In this document: piece after piece, positions 56,838 to 64,000 of the stretch
Numbering within the stretch: the stretch's first letter is position 1
How the letters are laid out: every line of letters begins with the position of its first letter
NCBI RefSeq assembly: GCF_016595215.1
Contig: NZ_JAENHK010000010.1
Location: forward strand, 496,001-560,000
From: Chryseobacterium paridis
GTDB lineage: Bacteria > Bacteroidota > Bacteroidia > Flavobacteriales > Weeksellaceae
Direction: 5' to 3'
DNA: 64,000 nucleotides
The notes under the pieces: generated by a model
What the model was told of the DNA's origin: nothing
Database searches by the model: none
The model's input: the letters and a program-made list of their open reading frames with translations, nothing else
Translations under genes and position numbers: made by a program

Positions 56838-57164
56838 ATGGGAAATAAGACATTTGCCTTTATCAAAACCGATAAAAAACTGATTAAGCTTTTCTTTGAT
56901 GATATTATGGTCATAAAAGGGCTTGGTAACTATGTCGAAATTTATACCCGTGATCAAAAACGATACATTTACTATAAAACGCTCAAAGATTTAATTGAAA
57001 GTTTACCTGATGAATTTATGCGTATTCATAATTCATATATTGTGAACCTAACCAATATTGAATCTTTCGAAAATAATCAAATCATTTGTAAAGATTTAAA
57101 GATCACTGTAGCGAAAAGCTACCGGGAATGTTTTACAAATACCTTGCACACAATGATGCTATAA
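56838..57164 (+). CDS. Stand-alone LytTR DNA-binding protein
   Basis: The 108-residue protein is almost entirely a LytTR domain: FIKTDKKLIKLFFDDIMVIKGLGNYVEIYTRDQKRYIYYKTLKDLIESLPDEFMRIHNSYIVNLTNIESFE. No receiver or membrane domain precedes it, unlike most family members. LytTR proteins bind paired direct repeats upstream of target promoters and often act on envelope or virulence genes. The nearest partner is the peptidoglycan hydrolase gene 15 bases upstream. No histidine kinase is nearby. Confidence 0.88.
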   Translation: MGNKTFAFIKTDKKLIKLFFDDIMVIKGLGNYVEIYTRDQKRYIYYKTLKDLIESLPDEFMRIHNSYIVNLTNIESFENNQIICKDLKITVAKSYRECFTNTLHTMML

Positions 57165-57247
57165 TCCATCCACATAGATATATCGTTCAACGAAATATGA
57201 TTCGTGGCCAACTAAATAATTAAATTTTTTCGTATTTCTATTCAGGC

Positions 57248-57255
57248 TAGTTTTG
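57248..57255 (+). promoter_or_regulatory. -7 element of the DUF2255-like gene
   Basis: TAGTTTTG fits TAnnTTTG and overlaps the GTG at 57255, which excludes that GTG as start and favours ATG 57273. Confidence 0.45.
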
Positions 57256-57272
57256 TGAAAAATCATAACAAA

Positions 57273-57635
57273 ATGAATAAACAAATGGCTATCCAGTATG
57301 TGAATGAAAATGAAATTACTGGAATAAAAGCAGGTTTACAACGGGACACCTTTTTAGATATCTGGATGGTGGTTGTAAATGATAGAATTTTTGCCCGTTC
57401 CTGGGGCTTTGCTGAAAAAAGCTGGTATAATACCTTTTTAAAAGACTCTTGTGGACAAATAAAATGCGGAGATCAGATATTCAGCATCAAGGCTTGTATT
57501 CCACCTGATCTCAACGATCTTACTTTTTCTATCAATCAGGCTTATTTAACAAAATACAGCACCAAACAATATGCAAAGCCAATAACCGAACAAAAGCATA
57601 TTGATAAAACGATGGAATTTATTATTTGTGAATAG
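57273..57635 (+). CDS. DUF2255-like protein
   Basis: The 120-residue protein contains the segment LDIWMVVVNDRIFARSWGFAEKSWYNTFLKDSCGQIKCGDQIFSIKACIPPDL, which has the look of DUF2255 (a small flavin-reductase-like split barrel). Function is unknown, and the assignment is by pattern only. An in-frame GTG at 57255 would add six residues but falls inside the promoter element. It is monocistronic. No terminator of note follows before dapD. Confidence 0.65.
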   Translation: MNKQMAIQYVNENEITGIKAGLQRDTFLDIWMVVVNDRIFARSWGFAEKSWYNTFLKDSCGQIKCGDQIFSIKACIPPDLNDLTFSINQAYLTKYSTKQYAKPITEQKHIDKTMEFIICE

Positions 57636-57712
57636 AAAAATATCAGTCCGATCCGAGATTGTATAAAATGATTGATATTGTTAATTTCTTACTATTTGTC
57701 ATTGCTCTGAAC

Positions 57713-57777
57713 TTGTATACTACAACAAACTTTTGTACTTTTATCGCCGGAAATAACGCACCAACGGGTCGTTATTT
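57713..57777 (+). promoter_or_regulatory. dapD promoter and 5'-end stem-loop
   Basis: TTG (57713-57715), 20 bases, TACTTTTA (57736-57743) gives a promoter with one mismatch. The inferred start lies near 57750. The first transcribed bases form a strong hairpin: AAATAACG / CGTTATTT plus ACC / GGT, loop AACG, with one bulged C (57751-57777). It sits 31 bases before the ATG and lacks a following T run, so it is not a terminator. It could protect the mRNA 5' end or control translation. Confidence 0.5.
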
Positions 57778-57808
57778 ATACTAGAAAAAAATAATTTAAA
57801 TTAGAAGC

Positions 57809-58621
57809 ATGTCGTTACAACAAACTATTGAGAACATCTGGGATAATAGAGATCTATTACAAAATGAAGATAGCCAAAAGGCAATAAGAGAGGTTATTTC
57901 TTTATTAGATTCCGGAGAGCTTCGTGTTGCTGAACCTACAGAAAACGGATGGCAGGTAAATGAATGGGTGAAGAAAGCGGTAGTAATGTATTTCCCAATT
58001 CAGAAAATGGAAACTATTGAAGTGGGTCCATTTGAATTTCATGATAAAATGCCTTTAAAGAGAAATTATGCTGAAAAAGGAGTAAGAGTTGTACCTCATG
58101 CTGTTGCCAGAGAAGGTTCTTTTATTGCTTCAGGGGTAATTTTGATGCCTTCATACGTTAATATCGGAGCGTATGTAGATTCAGGAACAATGGTAGATAC
58201 GTGGGCAACTGTAGGAAGTTGTGCACAGATTGGTAAAAATGTTCACTTAAGTGGTGGTGTTGGTATTGGTGGTGTTTTAGAGCCTTTACAAGCTGCACCG
58301 GTAATTATTGAAGATGATTGTTTCATCGGATCAAGATGTATCGTAGTAGAAGGAGTGCATGTAGAGAAGGAAGCGGTATTGGGAGCAAATGTAGTATTAA
58401 CAGCTTCAACTAAAATTATTGATGTTACAGGAGATCAGCCTATCGAAATCAAAGGAAGAGTACCTGCACGTTCAGTAGTGATTCCAGGAAGCTATACCAA
58501 GCAGTATCCTGCTGGAGAGTACCAGGTTCCATGTGCATTGATCATTGGTACAAGAAAGGAATCTACAGATAAGAAGACTTCTCTTAACGATGCTTTAAGG
58601 GAAAACAACGTAGCTGTTTAA
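57809..58621 (+). CDS. dapD: 2,3,4,5-tetrahydropyridine-2,6-dicarboxylate N-succinyltransferase
   Basis: DapD commits tetrahydrodipicolinate to the succinylase route to meso-diaminopimelate and lysine, needed for peptidoglycan. The 270-residue trimeric enzyme has an N-terminal helical domain (MSLQQTIENIWDNRDLL). The left-handed beta-helix of hexapeptide repeats follows (IASGVILMPSYVNIGAYVDSGTMVDTWATVGSCAQIGKNVHLSGGVGIGG), with the catalytic-site loop around EPLQAAPVIIEDDCFIGSRC. It begins a run of plus-strand glycan genes 27 bases downstream, although the link may be only positional. Confidence 0.96.
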   Translation: MSLQQTIENIWDNRDLLQNEDSQKAIREVISLLDSGELRVAEPTENGWQVNEWVKKAVVMYFPIQKMETIEVGPFEFHDKMPLKRNYAEKGVRVVPHAVAREGSFIASGVILMPSYVNIGAYVDSGTMVDTWATVGSCAQIGKNVHLSGGVGIGGVLEPLQAAPVIIEDDCFIGSRCIVVEGVHVEKEAVLGANVVLTASTKIIDVTGDQPIEIKGRVPARSVVIPGSYTKQYPAGEYQVPCALIIGTRKESTDKKTSLNDALRENNVAV

Positions 58622-58648
58622 GCCTTAACCTACCTAATACAAATAATT

Positions 58649-59818
58649 TTGAAAGAAAAAGTTTTAAAATTTATATTAAACCCTAAATATATATTTGGGG
58701 TTTATCTTATTATATCAGTAGTTACAGCGATTTCCAAATACCTCAGAGGTGATTATGCTATCAATAACTATTTGATTTTTAAAAATGTATTTTTTAATAC
58801 GATACATCAGAAAAATTTATTTATCCATTATCCCGATCTCTATTTTGATTTGAATCATTATGGAGTTTTTTTTAGCTTACTGATCGCTCCTTTTGCGGTC
58901 ATGCCGGACTGGCTAGGGATTTCTCTCTGGAATCTGATCAATACATTTATTTTTGTATTTGCTATTTATAAATTACCATTTTCAGATTCTAAAAAAGCGA
59001 TTTTTGGATTGCTGTGTCTTCAGGAGTATATTACAGCAGCTTTAAGTTTACAGTTTAATGTGGCTCTAACAGGCCTTTTAATACTGTCAGCAGTATATAT
59101 TTATGAAAGAAAAGAAGTACAGTCAGCGACTGCGATACTAATTGGTGTTTTTGTGAAAATATATGGTATCGTTGGGCTTACCCAATTTTTCTTTATCAAG
59201 AATAAAATGAAGTTCATTCTTTCAGGAATAGCAATCGCGGCTTTATTTCTTGTCATTCCTATGATCTATTCGACTCCTCAATTTGTCTTACAGAGTTATG
59301 CAGACTGGTTTCATTCTATTATAGAAAAGAATAATGAAAATCAGGTATTGGGAAATATGCAGGATATTTCATTAATGGGCTTTGTGAGAAGAATTCTTGG
59401 TGATGCTTCGATTTCTAATCTGGTATTTCTTGCTTTTGGTTTACCTTTATTTGCGTTGCCGTATGTAAGGATAAAACAATATAAAAATTATGCTTTTCAG
59501 TTGATGATTCTGGCTTCTACATTATTGTTTCTTGTACTATTCAGTTCAAGTTCAGAATCTCCAACCTATATTATTGCTGTAGTAGGGGTAATGATCTGGT
59601 TTTTCCTTCAAAAAGAGAGAACACCATTCATTATTGGTTTGTTGGTTTTTGTAATTATTTTCACTTGTTTTTCAACTTCTGATTTGTTTCCAAAGTCTGT
59701 AAAAAATGATTATATCATTAAATATTCATTAAAAGCAGTACCTTGTATCGTCGTTTGGTTGAGAGTGGTTTATGAGCTTTTAACTAAAGATTTTGAAAAG
59801 AATTATAGCCTGAAATAA
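58649..59818 (+). CDS. Membrane glycosyltransferase, GT87-like (DUF2029)
   Basis: In this 389-residue integral membrane protein, about ten TM segments span the sequence and the first loop carries NLFIHYPDLYFDLNHYGVFFSLLIAPFAVMPDW, the acidic-residue loop of GT-C enzymes. GT87 members use polyprenyl-phosphate mannose, and the next gene makes such a donor. The start is TTG at 58649, 27 bases after the dapD stop; no ATG or GTG nearby fits the TM topology better. The acceptor is unknown. The next gene follows after four bases. Confidence 0.75.
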   Translation: MKEKVLKFILNPKYIFGVYLIISVVTAISKYLRGDYAINNYLIFKNVFFNTIHQKNLFIHYPDLYFDLNHYGVFFSLLIAPFAVMPDWLGISLWNLINTFIFVFAIYKLPFSDSKKAIFGLLCLQEYITAALSLQFNVALTGLLILSAVYIYERKEVQSATAILIGVFVKIYGIVGLTQFFFIKNKMKFILSGIAIAALFLVIPMIYSTPQFVLQSYADWFHSIIEKNNENQVLGNMQDISLMGFVRRILGDASISNLVFLAFGLPLFALPYVRIKQYKNYAFQLMILASTLLFLVLFSSSSESPTYIIAVVGVMIWFFLQKERTPFIIGLLVFVIIFTCFSTSDLFPKSVKNDYIIKYSLKAVPCIVVWLRVVYELLTKDFEKNYSLK

Positions 59819-59822
59819 TCTT

Positions 59823-60752
59823 ATGAAAAAAATTTCTATTGTAATTCCTGCCTATAACGAAGAAGAAAATGTGGCAATGATCCATCAAAAGATCAAGGAA
59901 GTTTTTTCTGGATTAAATAACTATGATTTTGAAATTATATTTGTAAATGATGGAAGCAGGGACAGTACACAACAAAAACTTGAAGAGCTGGCGGAGCAAT
60001 ATGATGAAGTGAAATTTATAGAATTTTCAAGAAATTTCGGACATCAGCCTGCAGTAAAAGCTGGTATGGATCAGGCTCATGGAAATGCAGTCATTTCTAT
60101 GGATGGAGATCTTCAGCATCCACCGGAACTCATTCCGAAAATGATTAAAAAATGGGAAGAAGGGTATGACGTTGTATTAACCGTCAGAACCTATCCAAAA
60201 GAAATTTCTTTCTTCAAAAGAAAAACTTCTGATTTTTTCTATAAAATATTATCCAGCCTTTCAGATGTAAACCTGACAAAAGGGGGTGGTTCTGATTTCA
60301 GACTTTTAGACGCAGGTGCTGTAGAAGTAATGAGACAGTTTAATGAAGATGATTTGTTTTTAAGAGGTCTTACAAGCTGGATGGGCTTCAAGCAGACGGC
60401 TATTGACTTTACAGCTAACGAAAGGATAGCTGGTAAAAGCAGTTATAACCTCAAAAAGATGGTTACTTTTGCATTTACAGGAATTACGGCTTTCAGTGTG
60501 AAGCCATTGTATTTAGCTGCTTATCTGGGATTCTTATTCTCTGCAATTTCTGTTATAGGATATGGGATCTACGTCGTTCATTCTTTCGTTTCTCATACAG
60601 AGATTTCTGGTTGGGCGTCGTTAATCATGACCATTGTATTTTTTGGTGGTTTACAATTGATTATCCTGGGGATTATTGGGATCTATTTAGGTAAAATCTT
60701 TAAACAGGTTAAAGAGAGACCGAATTACATTATTAAAAATAAAAATTTATAA
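59823..60752 (+). CDS. Polyprenyl-phosphate glycosyltransferase (GT2, GtrB/DPM1-like)
   Basis: The 309-residue GT2 enzyme has an N-terminal catalytic domain: SIVIPAYNEEENVAMIHQKI, FEIIFVNDGSRDSTQQKL, SRNFGHQPAVKAGMDQAHGNAVISMDGDLQHPPELIPKM (the D-x-D-like MDGDLQHP). Two C-terminal TM segments follow (about 230-255 and 263-290), the plan of GtrB-type proteins. It would make a lipid-phosphate sugar for the GT87-like enzyme encoded just upstream. Start and end abut neighbouring genes (gaps of 4 and 0 bases). Confidence 0.92.
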   Translation: MKKISIVIPAYNEEENVAMIHQKIKEVFSGLNNYDFEIIFVNDGSRDSTQQKLEELAEQYDEVKFIEFSRNFGHQPAVKAGMDQAHGNAVISMDGDLQHPPELIPKMIKKWEEGYDVVLTVRTYPKEISFFKRKTSDFFYKILSSLSDVNLTKGGGSDFRLLDAGAVEVMRQFNEDDLFLRGLTSWMGFKQTAIDFTANERIAGKSSYNLKKMVTFAFTGITAFSVKPLYLAAYLGFLFSAISVIGYGIYVVHSFVSHTEISGWASLIMTIVFFGGLQLIILGIIGIYLGKIFKQVKERPNYIIKNKNL

Positions 60753-61529
60753 ATGGTTTTATTAAGTTTTGATATTGAGGAATTTGATATGCCATTAGAG
60801 TATAAAGGAGAAATTCCCTTTGACAGGCAGATTTCGATTTCACAAACCGGACTGGAGAGGATTTTGGATCTTCTGAAAAAACATCAGGTAAAAGCTACTT
60901 TTTTTTCGACAGTTATTTTTGCAGAAAACAGTAAGCATTTAATTGAAAGACTTTTAAAAGAAGGGCATGAGCTGGCTTCTCATACCTGGTTTCATTCTGA
61001 ATTTGAAGAAAAACATTTAAAAGAATCTAGAGAAAGACTGGAAGAGTTGTTTTCCACAAAAGTTACCGGATTAAGAATGCCCAGAATGATGCCAGTGAAT
61101 GAAACTGCTGTTGAAAAAGCAGGCTATTCTTATAATTCTTCTATCAATCCTACTTTTTTGCCGGGAAGATATAATAATCTGAAAGTGTCAAGAACCTATT
61201 TTAAAGAAGGAAATGTGACCCAGATTCCGGCATCGGTTTCACCTAATTTCAGAATACCTTTATTCTGGTTAAGCTTTCACAATTTTCCTTTATCATTCTA
61301 TAAGAAACTGGCTTCAGACAGTCTTAAAAAAGATAATTATCTGAATGTCTATTTTCATCCCTGGGAATTTGCTGAGATTAAGGATGAAGCATTCAAACTT
61401 CCTGGATTTACTGTGAAAAGATCAGGGAAAGATATGGTAGAAAGATTTGATGAATTCATAGGCTGGCTTAAAAATAAAAAGTATAGCTTTGGAACGTTCC
61501 AGGAATTTCAAAAAAAGATAGAATCATGA
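60753..61529 (+). CDS. Polysaccharide deacetylase-family protein
   Basis: This 258-residue protein has the CE4-type metal site: Asp7/Glu-type LLSFDIEEFDMP at the start and the His pair in ELASHTWFHSEF. The later motif RLRMPRMM is altered from the canonical R-x-P-[YF] and lacks the clear aromatic residue. VYFHPWEFAE near the end supplies the last His. Similar proteins (DUF3473-containing) appear in exopolysaccharide loci. Removal of an acetyl group from a glycan is inferred. Its ATG directly follows the GT2 stop, and its end overlaps the next gene by four bases. Confidence 0.85.
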   Translation: MVLLSFDIEEFDMPLEYKGEIPFDRQISISQTGLERILDLLKKHQVKATFFSTVIFAENSKHLIERLLKEGHELASHTWFHSEFEEKHLKESRERLEELFSTKVTGLRMPRMMPVNETAVEKAGYSYNSSINPTFLPGRYNNLKVSRTYFKEGNVTQIPASVSPNFRIPLFWLSFHNFPLSFYKKLASDSLKKDNYLNVYFHPWEFAEIKDEAFKLPGFTVKRSGKDMVERFDEFIGWLKNKKYSFGTFQEFQKKIES

Positions 61530-62623
61530 AGATTGCTTTTGACGCCAAACGTTTTTTTCACAATACATCAGGGTTGGGGAATTACTCAAGAGATCTGATA
61601 AAAATTCTTTCTCAATATTATCCCGATAATGAGTATTTGTTGCTCAATAAAAATAAATCTGACAGAGGAGCAGATATTATGGAGAATCCTAACGTTCATT
61701 TTGTTGAAACGTCAAAAGGAAGTATGTCACGTCAATTTAAAATGGGAAAGGATGCACAAAAGAATAATGCTGATATTTTCCATGGATTGTCGGGAGAATT
61801 ACCTCTGAAATGGGATAAGAAACCGATAAAAAAAATCGTAACAATTCATGATCTGATCTTTGTAAGGTACCCTCAGTATTACTCATTTTTTGATAGGAAA
61901 ATTCATTTATGGAAATTCAAAAAAGCAGCCAGAAATGCGGATAAGATCATAGCAATTTCGGAGCAAACCAAGAGCGATATTATCACGTATTTAAAAGTAC
62001 CGGAACATAAAATAAAAGTCATTTATCAGGGATGTCATAAGGCTTTTAAAGAACAACAATCCGAAGGACTGATCCAGGCTACTAAAGATAAATTTACACT
62101 TCCTGAAAGGTTTATTCTCAATGTTGGTACCATTGAAGAACGTAAGAATCTTCTGAATGTCGTGAAAGCAGTGAGCGGAACTGGAATCCCTTTGGTTGTG
62201 GTCGGACGAAAAACAGGATATTACAAAAAAGTAGAAGCTTTCATTAAGAAAAATAACCTTGAAAAGCAGATTCATTTCCTGGAAGGAGTCTCTATGGATG
62301 AACTGGCTGTCATCTACAAACTAGCTGATATTTTCATCTATCCAAGCTTGTTTGAAGGCTTTGGAATCCCAATTATAGAAGCCCTTTTTTCAAAGATTGT
62401 AACCATTACAAGTAATACAAGCAGCTTACCTGAGGCAGGAGGAAAAGATTCGGTTTACATCAATCCGGAAAGTCATTTAGATATTCAATCGAAAATACAA
62501 TTTCTCTGGGACAACGAATCTGAAAGAAAACGCCGTGCTGATAAGAGTTTCGAGTTTGTTCAAAAATTTAATGATGAGCCGATTGCAGGAGAGCTGATGA
62601 ATTTATATCAGGAAATTTTATAA
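61526..62623 (+). CDS. Family 4 glycosyltransferase (GT-B fold)
   Basis: The 365-residue cytoplasmic GT-B enzyme begins MKIAFDAKRFFHNTSGLGNYSRDL, with the acceptor-side glycine loop. ILNVGTIEERKNLLNVVKAV starts the nucleotide-sugar domain, and IYPSLFEGFGIPIIEALFS carries the E-x7-E pair that holds the donor. The sugar and acceptor are unknown. It is the last gene of the dense dapD-GT87-GT2-deacetylase-GT4 run. No terminator is visible before the his promoter, so some read-through into the his leader is possible. Confidence 0.93.
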   Translation: MKIAFDAKRFFHNTSGLGNYSRDLIKILSQYYPDNEYLLLNKNKSDRGADIMENPNVHFVETSKGSMSRQFKMGKDAQKNNADIFHGLSGELPLKWDKKPIKKIVTIHDLIFVRYPQYYSFFDRKIHLWKFKKAARNADKIIAISEQTKSDIITYLKVPEHKIKVIYQGCHKAFKEQQSEGLIQATKDKFTLPERFILNVGTIEERKNLLNVVKAVSGTGIPLVVVGRKTGYYKKVEAFIKKNNLEKQIHFLEGVSMDELAVIYKLADIFIYPSLFEGFGIPIIEALFSKIVTITSNTSSLPEAGGKDSVYINPESHLDIQSKIQFLWDNESERKRRADKSFEFVQKFNDEPIAGELMNLYQEIL

Positions 62624-62631
62624 AAAAAACT

Positions 62632-62660
62632 TTGTTATTTAAAAATAAGTCCTACATTTG
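62632..62660 (+). promoter_or_regulatory. Promoter of the his operon
   Basis: TTG (62632-62634), 18 bases, TACATTTG (62653-62660) matches the Bacteroidota consensus. The leader-peptide ATG is 17 bases downstream of the -7 element, so its untranslated leader is short. Confidence 0.75.
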
Positions 62661-62677
62661 TACCACAATTTTCAAAC

Positions 62678-62728
62678 ATGAAACCGAATTTTTTAACACT
62701 ACATCATTATTATCATCATCTCTGCTAA
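62678..62728 (+). CDS. hisL: his operon leader peptide (16 residues)
   Basis: ATG to TAA encodes MKPNFLTLHHYYHHLC. Four of 16 residues are His, in two HH pairs around YY, so low charged His-tRNA would stall a ribosome at 62702-62719. The peptide lies between a clear promoter and an intrinsic terminator in front of hisG. That is the classic arrangement of translation-coupled attenuation. It is too short for normal gene callers and will usually be missed. Confidence 0.85.
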   Translation: MKPNFLTLHHYYHHLC

Positions 62729-62804
62729 GACGGAATTGATTGATAGTAACCTGTGTTAAAATCAAAAATAATTAAAAACCGTCTGAGTAACAGACGGTTT
62801 TTTT
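62727..62804 (+). promoter_or_regulatory. his attenuator: antiterminator segment and terminator
   Basis: The terminator is AAAAACCGTCTG (62774-62785) paired with CAGACGGTTTTT (62791-62802), loop AGTAA, then T residues. Directly at the leader stop codon AAGACGG (62727-62733) can pair with CCGTCT (62779-62784), competing for the 5' arm. A ribosome stalled on the His codons leaves this segment free and the terminator cannot form; a ribosome that reaches the stop covers it and the terminator forms. The parts are seen in the sequence; the switch is inferred from the known his mechanism. Confidence 0.8.
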
Positions 62805-62873
62805 GTTTCTAAATTCTTTCCCGGAAATTTTTCAAAAATACTTTTTATTTACTCAGACTCAATAAGTGCAACA

Positions 62874-63731
62874 ATGAGTAAATTAAGAATTGCCATCCAG
62901 AAAAGTGGCAGATTGTATGAAGATTCTTTACAACTTTTGAAGGATTGTGGGATTTTCGTTAACAATGGAAAAGACCAACTAAAAGTTTCGGTAGATAATT
63001 TTCCTTTCGAAATTATGTACCTTAGAAACTCTGATATCCCTCAATATCTTGAGGACGGAGTGGTGGATATTGCTATTGTCGGTGAAAACCTGCTGATAGA
63101 AAAAGAAAAACAAATTGAAATTGTTCAACAACTCGGATTTTCAAAATGTAGAGTTTCTCTGGCAGTTCCTAAAGATATAGATACAGATGATCTGGACTAT
63201 TTTCAAGGAAAAAAAATTGCTACTTCTTATCCGAATACCCTCAAAAAATTTCTAACAAAAAATGCTGTTTCAGCAGATATTCACGTTATTTCCGGCTCTG
63301 TAGAAATTGCTCCTAATATTGGTTTGGCAGATGGAATCTGTGACATTGTAAGTTCGGGAAGCACTTTGTTTAAAAATGGTTTAAGAGAAACTATTACACT
63401 ATTGACTTCTGAAGCTGTTTTGGCTAAGAACCCTCAGCTAGATGAGGAGAAAGAAAAGATACTGGAGAAGTTTTTATTTCGCATTAAAGCGGTTTTAAAA
63501 GCTAAAAAATCCAAATATATCCTGATGAATGTTCCGAACGGGAAGATTGCAGACATTACGAATGTCCTTCCTGTTCTTAAAAGCCCTACTGTACTTCCTT
63601 TAGCAGAAGAAGGGTGGAGCAGTATTCATTCTGTAATAGCTGAAGAAAGATTCTGGGAGGTCATAGATGAGCTCAAAGAAAATGGTGCACAAGATATTCT
63701 CATAATTCCAATTGATAAAATGGTGATTTAA
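62874..63731 (+). CDS. hisG: ATP phosphoribosyltransferase (long form)
   Basis: HisG joins ATP and PRPP in the first step of histidine synthesis. At 285 residues it is the long hexameric type. The catalytic part includes RIAIQKSGRLYEDSLQLLKDCGI, DIAIVGENLL and the PRPP loop ADGICDIVSSGSTLFKNGL, followed by a C-terminal regulatory domain (NVPNGKIADITNVLPVLKSPTVLPLAEEGW and VIDELKENGAQDILIIPI) that binds histidine for feedback inhibition. Control is therefore both by feedback and by the attenuator upstream. hisD begins one base after its stop. Confidence 0.97.
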   Translation: MSKLRIAIQKSGRLYEDSLQLLKDCGIFVNNGKDQLKVSVDNFPFEIMYLRNSDIPQYLEDGVVDIAIVGENLLIEKEKQIEIVQQLGFSKCRVSLAVPKDIDTDDLDYFQGKKIATSYPNTLKKFLTKNAVSADIHVISGSVEIAPNIGLADGICDIVSSGSTLFKNGLRETITLLTSEAVLAKNPQLDEEKEKILEKFLFRIKAVLKAKKSKYILMNVPNGKIADITNVLPVLKSPTVLPLAEEGWSSIHSVIAEERFWEVIDELKENGAQDILIIPIDKMVI

Positions 63732-63732
63732 T

Positions 63733-64000
63733 ATGTTTATACACAGATATCCTCAAAAAGAAACCTGGGCGGAATTGGTACAACGTCCTGTTTTGAAAAA
63801 AGAAGAAGTTTCGGAAATAGTTTCAGAAATTTTCAAAAAGGTAGAACAAAATGGTGATGAAGCTTTGCTTGAATTCAGTAAGAAATTTGATTCAGCACAA
63901 ATTGAAAGTATTGTTATTTCAAGGGATGAAATTGATCAGGCAGAATTCTTGATCAGCAATGAATTGAAAAAAGCCATTCAGGAAGCTAAAGAAAACATTA
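63733..64000 (+). CDS. hisD: Histidinol dehydrogenase, 5' part only
   Basis: The gene starts at ATG 63733 and runs past the window end, so only about 89 codons are present: MFIHRYPQKETWAELVQRPV, KKEEVSEIVSEIFKKVEQNGDEALLEFSKKFDSAQI. This is the N-terminal helical region of HisD, including the VEQNGDEAL(L/R) segment conserved in the family. HisD oxidises histidinol to histidine in two NAD-dependent steps. The order hisG-hisD with a one-base gap is usual for the Bacteroidota his operon. Confidence 0.93.
   Translation, partial: MFIHRYPQKETWAELVQRPVLKKEEVSEIVSEIFKKVEQNGDEALLEFSKKFDSAQIESIVISRDEIDQAEFLISNELKKAIQEAKENI

Overview
The window reads as chromosomal DNA from a Chryseobacterium-like member of the Flavobacteriia (Bacteroidota). 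This rests on low GC, promoters of the TTG-N18..20-TAnnTTTG type, almost no Shine-Dalgarno sites, many lipoproteins, a type IX secretion gene (porQ), a TamL-type Omp85 lipoprotein, fused CcsBA, and the cmk-porQ and ftsK-lolA-lptF neighbourhoods. There are no rRNA genes, CRISPR arrays, transposases or recognisable prophage. One tRNA gene (Ala, GGC) is present. It looks like ordinary core chromosome, and the most informative material lies between genes and at gene starts.

Layout. 0-2.3 kb: three unassigned envelope genes. 2.3-2.6 kb: terminators and a perfect inverted pair of DnaA boxes. 2.6-4.7 kb: an epoxide hydrolase gene interrupted by one TAG codon, and an NAD(P)-binding protein. 4.8-7.6 kb: uvrA. 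7.6-8.25 kb: a gene-free stretch that may encode a small transcript. 8.25-11.7 kb: a TonB-dependent receptor, a DUF2490 protein, an HD hydrolase and a DUF1508 protein. 11.8-18.4 kb: a fatty-acid beta-oxidation operon (MarR regulator, fadN, a four-helix-bundle gene, fadA, fadE), preceded by two near-identical palindromes. 18.4-21.4 kb: an FecCD/FecE-type importer with a TlpA lipoprotein. 21.4-26.5 kb: a PaaE-like reductase, a SanA-like protein, tamL, and an rRNA/tRNA methyltransferase whose 5' end overlaps tamL.

26.5-36.1 kb holds a YtxH/holin-like stress trio, cmk-porQ, pyrH, frr, and ftsK-lolA-lptF. 36.3-42.7 kb holds an isochorismatase-like hydrolase with a Crp/Fnr regulator, the CcsBA cytochrome c synthase, and an SPFH protein with a ribbon-helix-helix partner. 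42.8-46.8 kb holds the lysine-to-aminoadipate pair (piperideine-6-carboxylate dehydrogenase and lysine 6-transaminase), a DUF2007 protein and a GNAT enzyme. 46.9-53.2 kb is a tripartite RND efflux operon headed by a GbsR/MarR-like regulator. 53.3-57.6 kb holds a GNAT/MarR pair, tRNA-Ala, small lipoproteins, an NlpC/P60 hydrolase, an orphan LytTR protein and a DUF2255 protein. 57.7-62.6 kb is dapD followed by a tightly packed glycan operon (GT87, GT2, deacetylase, GT4). 62.6-64 kb is the start of the histidine operon, with a leader peptide carrying two His pairs and an attenuator.

The clearest new observations are: the his attenuator, which is short enough to model by eye; the paired 20-bp operators of the fad operon; the nonsense codon in the epoxide hydrolase followed at once by GTG; the inverted DnaA-box pair; the head-to-head overlap of tamL with a methyltransferase; and two gene-free stretches that end in terminators and may be small RNAs. 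I did not find a clearly novel multi-gene defence or mobile system.
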